The notes under the pieces: model-generated
Database searches by the model: none
Seen by the model: the letters and a program-made list of their open reading frames with translations, nothing else
Told to the model about the DNA's origin: nothing
Part shown: positions 6,803 through 12,202 of the stretch, in pieces
Numbering within the stretch: the stretch's first letter is position 1
How the letters are laid out: every line of letters begins with the position of its first letter
Assembly (NCBI GenBank): GCA_023380415.1
Contig: JAMCRC010000037.1
Coordinates: 1-18,194, forward strand
Length of the DNA: 18,194 nucleotides
Origin: Patescibacteria group bacterium
Lineage (GTDB): Bacteria; Patescibacteriota; Minisyncoccia; UBA6257; GWB1-50-10
Reading direction: 5' to 3'
Made by a program: the position numbers and the translations under genes

Positions 6803-7021
6803 ATGAGCAAGAAAGCCATTATTATCGTCGCGGTCATTGTTATAGTCGCGGCCGCGCTCGTCGTTTACGCCCTATGGGGTAAGCAGGGGACGGCTCCGGC
6901 ATCGTCGACCGGCAGCACCGCCACTTCGTCGGGAACTCTCGGTGGACAGATCTACGCGAACGTCGCGCCTCAGGCCGTCGTTCCGCAGAACTTGCCGCAA
7001 ACGAATCCCTTCGGACAATAA
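6803..7021 (+). CDS. Small one-helix exported protein, function unknown
   Basis: 72 residues. MSKK is followed by a very hydrophobic helix (about residues 5-25, IIIVAVIVIVAAALVVYALW), then a Ser/Thr/Ala/Gly-rich linker and a short conserved-looking tail, LGGQIYANVAPQAVVPQNLP followed by QTNPFGQ. Proteins with an N-terminal helix and a tail ending in a TNPF motif recur in Parcubacteria as far as I recall; no function is known to me. The start is set by the -10 box six bases upstream; an in-frame ATG at 6728 lies inside enolase and before the promoter. Eleven bases separate it from the next gene, which probably shares the transcript. Confidence 0.7.
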   Translation: MSKKAIIIVAVIVIVAAALVVYALWGKQGTAPASSTGSTATSSGTLGGQIYANVAPQAVVPQNLPQTNPFGQ

Positions 7022-7032
7022 ACAGAATAAAT

Positions 7033-8364
7033 ATGACCATTATGGAAACATTCAAAAAGTATTCGCAGATAGCCCTTTCGGTGGCCGTCCTTGCCGCTGG
7101 CATATCGGTCTCTTATGCGCTTGTCGCTCACGCCCAAACTTCCGGCACGAACGTCGTGACGGCCGGCGGCAGCGCGACGAGCACCCTAGTTTCACCCGCC
7201 GAGCTCCAGTATCCGATCGCGGCCCTTGGCAATTGTTCCGGCGTCTCGGCTTGCCGCGATTACTGCAATAATCCGCAGAATCAATCCGCTTGTCTGGCCT
7301 TCGCGGAACAGAACCATCTGATGAACCAGAACCAGATCCAGAGGGCCCAACAGCTTCTGACCCTGATACAGAGCGGTCAGACGCCGGGCAAATGCGATTC
7401 GGCCCAAAGTTGCCGCGCCTATTGCGGCGACCCGGCCCACGCGACCGAATGTTTGAATTTCGCCGAACAGCACGGTTTTGTCGGGCAGTCCCAAGCGAAC
7501 GCCATCCGGCAGAACGGGGGAAAGGGTCCGGGCGGGTGCGATTCGGCCGAGGCCTGTGCGGCCTTTTGCAACAACTCCCAGAACCAAACTGCCTGCTTGG
7601 ACTTTGCCAAGCAGAACGGAATAATCTCGAACCAGGAAGCGAACGATATCCAGGAAGGAGCGGCCGGTCTCCGCATCGGCCTTCAGCAATTCCCGGGCCA
7701 GGTGGTGAGCTGTCTCAAAAACCAGCTGGGGGACAACGCCGTGGGAGAATTAGAAAGCGGACAAATAACGCCCAATGCCTCGACGAGCGCGGCCGTGAAC
7801 TCCTGCTTCACTGCTTTTAAGTCCCAGATCCAAAACCGATTCCAAAATATGTTCCAAAACGCTTCGGGTACGGTTGAGGCCTGTTTGCAGGGTATCGGTT
7901 CTTCGACCATCGCCGCCTTGAAGCAAGGCGACCTTCGTGCCGTCGGCCCGCAGGTCGGCGAGCGGGTCCGCGAATGCCTGCAAGGAGATCAGAACCAAGA
8001 AATGGAGCAGAATGCCGGCTCGAGCACCAGGAATCAAGAACGGAACTTGGAACAGGAGATGAACCGGGTGATGCAAAATCTGCCTGGCGACGTCATGGGT
8101 CGGCTACAAAATCTGCCGCCCCAGGTGAAGAACTGCGTCGAGCCGTATTTGGCTATGAATCCTTCGAGCACGGACGTCAGTTCCGTCATATCCCGATGCA
8201 TGCAGCAGTACGGTTCGTCGACCCGTCCGGCGGAAAACGCCTTGATGAGGCCGGCGAACGGTGATGGGGAATTGCCTTTCGGCCCGGCGGGGCCTAACCA
8301 AGGGGGCGTGCCGCCCCAGGCGCCGGATAACTCGCCGATGATGCGCGGTGGACAGGGCAATTAA
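7033..8364 (+). CDS. Exported protein with two families of Cys repeats, function unknown
   Basis: 443 residues. A Sec signal peptide is evident: basic start (FKKYSQ), hydrophobic core (13-31) and a likely cut after AHA (residue 34). Three repeats follow with identical spacing C-x5-C-x3-C-x8-C: C68/74/78/87, C121/127/131/140 and C169/175/179/188, each followed by L-x-F-A-(E/K)-Q. A second repeat type then places two cysteines 31 apart: C227/C258 and C284/C315, with a shortened third pair C368/C389. The tail (about 395-443) is Pro/Gly/Asn-rich and probably disordered. Even cysteine numbers in each unit suggest disulfides or metal binding outside the membrane. I do not recognise a named family. 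An alternative start is the ATG at 7042 (METFKK); neither has a visible ribosome binding site. The gene is followed by a DoxX-like protein 13 bases downstream, the only contextual hint of thiol/redox chemistry. Confidence 0.75.
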   Translation: MTIMETFKKYSQIALSVAVLAAGISVSYALVAHAQTSGTNVVTAGGSATSTLVSPAELQYPIAALGNCSGVSACRDYCNNPQNQSACLAFAEQNHLMNQNQIQRAQQLLTLIQSGQTPGKCDSAQSCRAYCGDPAHATECLNFAEQHGFVGQSQANAIRQNGGKGPGGCDSAEACAAFCNNSQNQTACLDFAKQNGIISNQEANDIQEGAAGLRIGLQQFPGQVVSCLKNQLGDNAVGELESGQITPNASTSAAVNSCFTAFKSQIQNRFQNMFQNASGTVEACLQGIGSSTIAALKQGDLRAVGPQVGERVRECLQGDQNQEMEQNAGSSTRNQERNLEQEMNRVMQNLPGDVMGRLQNLPPQVKNCVEPYLAMNPSSTDVSSVISRCMQQYGSSTRPAENALMRPANGDGELPFGPAGPNQGGVPPQAPDNSPMMRGGQGN

Positions 8365-8377
8365 TTTAACGTTGATC

Positions 8378-8833
8378 ATGAATACCAATAAATGTCTCAC
8401 GGTCTCTTTGACCGCCGGAAGAATAGTGCTGGGATGGCTGATGTTCTACGCCGGGCTCACGAAGCTCATTACGCCGGGTTGGACTGCCGCTGGATTCCTT
8501 TCTGGTGCGAAGACCTTAACCGGCCTTTACGCTTGGCTTGCAACCCCAGGGCTTATCGGTATCGTTAATTTTCTGAACGCTTGGGGGCTTACGCTCCTCG
8601 GGGTCTCGCTCATCTTGGGCATTTTCGTCCGGTGGACGGCCTGGCCGGGCGTCGTGCTGATGGCTTTGTACTATTTCGCTTCGAACGCTTTACCGGCCGT
8701 ACCGAACGGATTTTTGGTCGACGAGCATGTCGTCTACGCGCTCTTGCTCGTTCTCTTCTTTTACGCGGATGCGGGCAAGCATTTCGGCCTCGATGCTCTT
8801 ATTTGCCGCAAGAAAGCGCCGGCAGCCGTTTGA
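8378..8833 (+). CDS. DoxX-family membrane protein
   Basis: 151 residues from MNTNKC. Four hydrophobic segments fit the DoxX four-helix bundle: about residues 9-30 (AGRIVLGWLMFYAGLTKL, the family's N-terminal signature), 58-82, 85-102 and 117-133. DoxX/DoxD proteins are membrane subunits of thiosulfate:quinone oxidoreductase in Acidianus and, in other bacteria, partners of redox enzymes dealing with thiols or oxidative stress; the role in a parcubacterium is unknown. An in-frame ATG at 8348 overlaps the previous gene by 17 bases and would add ten residues with no family match, so 8378 is preferred. The preceding gene encodes an exported Cys-rich protein, so a joint role in oxidation state outside the membrane is possible but unproven. 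A terminator follows 17 bases after the stop. Confidence 0.8.
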   Translation: MNTNKCLTVSLTAGRIVLGWLMFYAGLTKLITPGWTAAGFLSGAKTLTGLYAWLATPGLIGIVNFLNAWGLTLLGVSLILGIFVRWTAWPGVVLMALYYFASNALPAVPNGFLVDEHVVYALLLVLFFYADAGKHFGLDALICRKKAPAAV

Positions 8834-8850
8834 ACGCGACGTTATTAAGG

Positions 8851-8872
8851 ACCGCCCGCGGGGGTGGTTTTT
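8851..8872 (+). terminator. Intrinsic terminator after the DoxX gene
   Basis: Arms ACCGCCC (8851-8857) and GGGTGGT (8862-8868, one G-T pair), loop GCGG, then a short T-run. It closes the transcript that begins before 4564 or 6803. Confidence 0.65.
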
Positions 8873-8876
8873 ATTG

Positions 8877-8930
8877 CCGAGCGCAGCGAGGGATATTCAA
8901 ACCGCAGTTTGAATATCCGAGCCAGCGAGG
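8877..8930 (+). repeat. Palindromic element: 12-bp hairpin flanked by near-identical boxes
   Basis: Perfect hairpin with left arm GGATATTCAAAC (8891-8902), loop CGCA (8903-8906) and right arm GTTTGAATATCC (8907-8918). The left flank CCGAGCGCAGCGAGG (8877-8891) and right flank CCGAGCCAGCGAGG (8917-8930) are imperfect direct repeats. Loop and flanking box match the minus strand of the element inside ppsA (2029-2073), whereas the stem sequence is unrelated. Confidence 0.7.
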
Positions 8931-8948
8931 CAACGAAAGGGTTCGATA

Positions 8949-9010
8949 CCCCGCGGCTTGCCGCGGGGAGAATGGGCGGAGCCCATTCCTCACAGCGGGA
9001 CCTGTCCCGC
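8949..9010 (+). repeat. Three tandem hairpins upstream of alaS
   Basis: Perfect palindromes one after another: CCCCGCGG with CCGCGGGG (8949-8968, CTTG between), GAATGGGC with GCCCATTC (8970-8988, GGA between) and GCGGGAC with GTCCCGC (8995-9010, CT between). None has a T-run, so they are not plain terminators. Together with the terminator and the element at 8877-8930 they fill the gap of 229 bases between doxX and alaS; no gene is seen there. Confidence 0.65.
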
Positions 9011-9026
9011 GGTGAATACCCTTTAT

Positions 9027-9055
9027 TTGATTTTAAGCATTCGCTCGGATAAGAT
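9027..9055 (+). promoter_or_regulatory. alaS promoter with leaderless start
   Basis: TTGATT at 9027-9032, spacer of exactly 17 bases, TAAGAT at 9050-9055. Seven bases (TTTACAA) separate the -10 box from the ATG at 9063, so the mRNA should begin at or within a base or two of the start codon. There is no Shine-Dalgarno. Confidence 0.65.
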
Positions 9056-9062
9056 TTTACAA

Positions 9063-11006
9063 ATGACCGTTGCGGAAATTCGCAAGCGCTATCTGGATTT
9101 TTTCGCTGGGAAGGGGCACAAGATCATCCCTTCGGCCTCTTTGGTCCCCGAAAACGACCCGACCACTCTTTTCACGGGTAGCGGCATGCAGCCGATGTTG
9201 CCGTATCTTTTGGGCGACAATCACCCGGAAGGCACGCGCATCGCCGATTCGCAGAAATCTTTCCGGGCCGTGGATATCGAGGAAGTGGGTGACAACCGCC
9301 ACACGACCTTCTTTGAGATGCTCGGGAACTGGTCGCTGGGAGATTATTTCAAGAAGGAACAATTGCCGTGGATATTTGAGTTTTTGACGGATGAGATCGG
9401 ACTCGACCCCAGAAAATTGTACGTAACGGCCTTCATCGGCGACGAAAAAAACAGTCTACCGCGCGACACGGAATCCGTGGAGATATGGAAGAAGCTCTTT
9501 AAAGAAAAGGGAATCAACGCCAAAGAGGCGCTGATCGGCTCCGAGGCAAACGGTTATGAGCGCGGCATGCAAGATGACGAGAGAATTTTCTATTACGATT
9601 CAAAAAAGAACTGGTGGAGCCGCGCCGGCATCCCCGAGAATATGCCGACGGGGGAACCAGGCGGACCGGATTCCGAGATGTTCTATGACTTCGCGACCCC
9701 GCACGATAAAAAGTTCGGCGAAAAATGCCATCCGAACTGCGAATGCGGAAGGTTTTTGGAAATAGGAAACAGCGTTTTCATGCAGTATGTGAAAAAGCCG
9801 GATGGTTCGTTCGCTCTACTTCCGAAGCAGAATGTCGATTTCGGAGGCGGCCTTGAGCGGACTGCTATGGCGGCGGCGAACGTGCCCGATATTATCGCGG
9901 TATGCCATCGGCCGATACTCGACGCGCTAGAAAGGATGTCTGGAAAGAAATATGAAAGTAAATCGCCCGACGCCGCCTCTTTCCGCATCGTAGCCGATCA
10001 CGTAAAAGCCGCCTCGTTCCTTATCGGCGATGGCGTTTTGCCGTCCAACACCGAACGCGGCTATTTCGTCCGGCGGTTACTGCGCCGCGCTATTCGCCAC
10101 GCGGATAAACTGGGAGTAAAGAGCACTGCCTTTGCTGACTTGGTGGATGCCGCTCTAGAGCCATATAAAGGCGTCTATCCAGAAACGTACGCCGCACGGC
10201 AAACGATCAAAAGTGAAATAGATAATGAAGAGACTAAATTTAGAAAGACTCTACAAGAAGGACTTAGGGAATTCGAAAAACTGGTTGCGAAAATTAACTT
10301 AACAAACAGCTTTAAACTAAAAGGAGCAGCGAACGTCCCTGCTAGGATTTCAGGTAAAGAAGCCTTTGATCTTTATCAAACATATGGATTTCCACTTGAA
10401 TTGATTCTGGAACTTGCCAAGGAAAAGAATGTGGCAGTCGCCGTTGAACGTTTTAATGAAGAGTTCGAGAAACACCGCGAACTTTCCCGCACTGCTTCGG
10501 CCGGCGCCTTTAAAGGCGGACTGGCCGACCATTCTGAGAGAACGACGCGTCTCCACACCGCCCACCACTTGCTTTTGAGGGCCCTCCAAACGGTTTTGGG
10601 TCCGCAGGTGAAACAGCGGGGAAGCAATATCACGAGCGAGCGTCTGCGGATGGATTTTTCTTATGATGGCAAGATGACGGACGAACAGAAAAAGGAGGCG
10701 GAGCGTCTCGTGAACGAAAAAATAGCCGAAGACCTGCCGGTCATCCATAGTGAAATGCCAAAGGAAGAGGCGGAAAAGCTCGGCGCCGAGCACGAATTCG
10801 GCCAGAAATACCCCGATCGGGTCTCGGTCTATTCCATCGGCCCGAAGAACGCCACCTCCGATACCCCTCGCTTCAAAGAAGCGTTCTCCATAGAATTCTG
10901 CGGCGGCCCGCATGTAGCGCACACGGGCGAGATAGGGAAGTTCAGGATACTGAAAGAAGAGGCCAGCTCGGCCGGCGTTCGGCGCATCCGGGCGACCATC
11001 GAATAA
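9063..11006 (+). CDS. alaS: Alanyl-tRNA synthetase lacking the C-Ala domain
   Basis: 647 residues; E. coli AlaRS is 876. Charges tRNA-Ala with alanine and hydrolyses wrongly charged tRNA. Class II catalytic core: motif 2 region NRHTTFFEMLGNWSLGDYF, GPDSEMFYD, DFGGGLERTAM and motif 3 PSNTERGYFVRRLLRRAIRH. A Cys cluster CHPNCECG precedes EIGNSVFMQY; it may bind metal. The tRNA-recognition region includes LYQTYGFPLEL. The editing domain keeps its metal ligands: HTAHH (H498, H502) and CGGPHV (C613, H617). The protein ends about 30 residues later, at AGVRRIRATIE, so the oligomerising/tRNA-elbow C-Ala domain is absent. The start at 9063 matches the family N-terminus and the promoter; an in-frame ATG at 8958 lies upstream of the promoter within hairpins. 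Part of the gene (about 10200-10440) has a much lower GC content than the rest. Confidence 0.95.
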   Translation: MTVAEIRKRYLDFFAGKGHKIIPSASLVPENDPTTLFTGSGMQPMLPYLLGDNHPEGTRIADSQKSFRAVDIEEVGDNRHTTFFEMLGNWSLGDYFKKEQLPWIFEFLTDEIGLDPRKLYVTAFIGDEKNSLPRDTESVEIWKKLFKEKGINAKEALIGSEANGYERGMQDDERIFYYDSKKNWWSRAGIPENMPTGEPGGPDSEMFYDFATPHDKKFGEKCHPNCECGRFLEIGNSVFMQYVKKPDGSFALLPKQNVDFGGGLERTAMAAANVPDIIAVCHRPILDALERMSGKKYESKSPDAASFRIVADHVKAASFLIGDGVLPSNTERGYFVRRLLRRAIRHADKLGVKSTAFADLVDAALEPYKGVYPETYAARQTIKSEIDNEETKFRKTLQEGLREFEKLVAKINLTNSFKLKGAANVPARISGKEAFDLYQTYGFPLELILELAKEKNVAVAVERFNEEFEKHRELSRTASAGAFKGGLADHSERTTRLHTAHHLLLRALQTVLGPQVKQRGSNITSERLRMDFSYDGKMTDEQKKEAERLVNEKIAEDLPVIHSEMPKEEAEKLGAEHEFGQKYPDRVSVYSIGPKNATSDTPRFKEAFSIEFCGGPHVAHTGEIGKFRILKEEASSAGVRRIRATIE

Positions 11007-11007
11007 T
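11002..11007 (+). promoter_or_regulatory. Possible -10 box overlapping the alaS stop
   Basis: AATAAT, six bases (GATCAC), then ATG at 11014: the same spacing as the leaderless starts elsewhere in the window. The -35 is poor (TTCGGC at 10978-10983, 18-base spacer). Read-through from alaS is the alternative. Confidence 0.3.
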
Positions 11008-11013
11008 GATCAC

Positions 11014-12174
11014 ATGCCGAAGACGATGATCAGAAAGACAAGGAACTTTTTGAACAGAATCTTCAAGGGAAAGGAAGAAAGGTATTTGATCGTCGAGGAA
11101 CGGAACGGAAGATACGCGCTGACCAGGGCGACGTTGGACGGCGAACATAAGCGGGTCGCGATAATCGAGCGAAAGACCGTCGCCAAATTGAACGATGTCC
11201 GCCGCCTTTGGCGGGAGCCGACGCGCCTGATCTTCGCCTTGAGCGGCAGTAAGGCCGCGACGGTCGAGGGGCTCGTGGCCGTCGAGCGTTCCGCGGCGGG
11301 AACGGAGATATCCGAAGCGGAACTCGAGGAACTGGTCTCGAAGGGGCTTTGGGGGTTTTTGAACCGGTATCGTCCCTGGGCCTGGAAGAAGCTCGGCGTC
11401 GCGGACGTCGACCTCGCCATGTCCGATATCCAGGTGCGGGAAGTCCTTCTCGATGGACGGAAAATATTCAACCCGGCCGGATTCGACGGCCGAATGCTCT
11501 CTTTCCGCCTGCGGGCGACCTTCGTGGCCCGGTCTGTCGTCCCACTCATCGCGCGTTTCCGTTCTTGGGGGCCGATCTCCGTCGTTGAAAGCGGAAGTGT
11601 TCTCGCCGCGTCATCGGAAGGCGGGGAATGGCTCGTTTTGCCGGAAGGGGGAACGACGCTCATTTACCGGAGCCGGAAAGAAGAAAGCGCTCTGTTCAAA
11701 GAAATCCCCTGGGATGCCGGGGCGGTCGTCCGGGCCATCCGTTCCGATCTGCTGCTCGACGAAGAGACGTTCGCCGCGCTCATCGAGCGGTACGAGGCCG
11801 GAATGGTCTCGGAAAGGATCCGGCGCCTGATCGACGCCTCTCTTCACCGGTCGCTCGAATCGCTTGCCGGGTCAGTGCATGCCGCCATCGCCCGCACCGG
11901 CGCCAAACGCCCGCTGGTCCGTTACCATTTGAATTGGCCTTTTCGGCCGCAGGTTGCTTGGAAAGACAGATTGCGCGGCGAATTGCTGCGGCTCGACGAA
12001 GAGATCGAGCGGGAGAACTTTCTCCTCGAGATAGGAGAAAAAGCCGCCGGTTTTTCGGCCTGGCGGGACCAGAGCGTCATCGCCCTCATCCTTTATTCGT
12101 ACGAGTCGCCGAAGTACGGGTATCTGAATCGGGTCTTGCGGCGGCGGATGCACTGGCTCATACCGAATCTTTGA
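11014..12174 (+). CDS. Divergent FtsA/PilM-like actin-fold protein (tentative)
   Basis: 386 residues, no signal peptide or membrane helix, so cytoplasmic. I cannot assign a function firmly. The order of segments resembles FtsA/PilM: an N-terminal strand-rich part (YLIVEERNGRYALTRATLDG), then ISEAELEELVSKGLWGFLNR, a stretch like the inserted SHS2 (1C) subdomain (VREVLLDGRKIFNPAGFDGR and following), a segment ending ESGSVLAA, and a second half with EWLVLPEGGTTLIYRSRKEE, where FtsA has its second phosphate-binding strand pair. The Asp-x-Gly phosphate motifs of active actin-fold ATPases are not evident, so nucleotide binding may be lost. It starts seven bases after alaS and ends 28 bases before the baseplate-J-like membrane protein, which is the likely partner. 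Other readings: a CPR-specific scaffold with no relation to FtsA. A structure prediction would decide. Confidence 0.5.
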   Translation: MPKTMIRKTRNFLNRIFKGKEERYLIVEERNGRYALTRATLDGEHKRVAIIERKTVAKLNDVRRLWREPTRLIFALSGSKAATVEGLVAVERSAAGTEISEAELEELVSKGLWGFLNRYRPWAWKKLGVADVDLAMSDIQVREVLLDGRKIFNPAGFDGRMLSFRLRATFVARSVVPLIARFRSWGPISVVESGSVLAASSEGGEWLVLPEGGTTLIYRSRKEESALFKEIPWDAGAVVRAIRSDLLLDEETFAALIERYEAGMVSERIRRLIDASLHRSLESLAGSVHAAIARTGAKRPLVRYHLNWPFRPQVAWKDRLRGELLRLDEEIERENFLLEIGEKAAGFSAWRDQSVIALILYSYESPKYGYLNRVLRRRMHWLIPNL

Positions 12175-12202
12175 ATTAAAATGAAAGGCGAAGCATAACA
12201 TC

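Noticed and set aside
8938..8953. T-arm-like sequence GGGTTCGATACCC, as in the 3' part of a tRNA
   Set aside because: The stem pairs over only three bases and no anticodon arm, D arm or acceptor stem can be folded around it; it is part of the hairpin strip.
8958..9062. 35-residue N-terminal extension of AlaRS from an upstream ATG
   Set aside because: The extension is encoded by hairpins and the promoter itself, and the family N-terminus matches the ATG at 9063.
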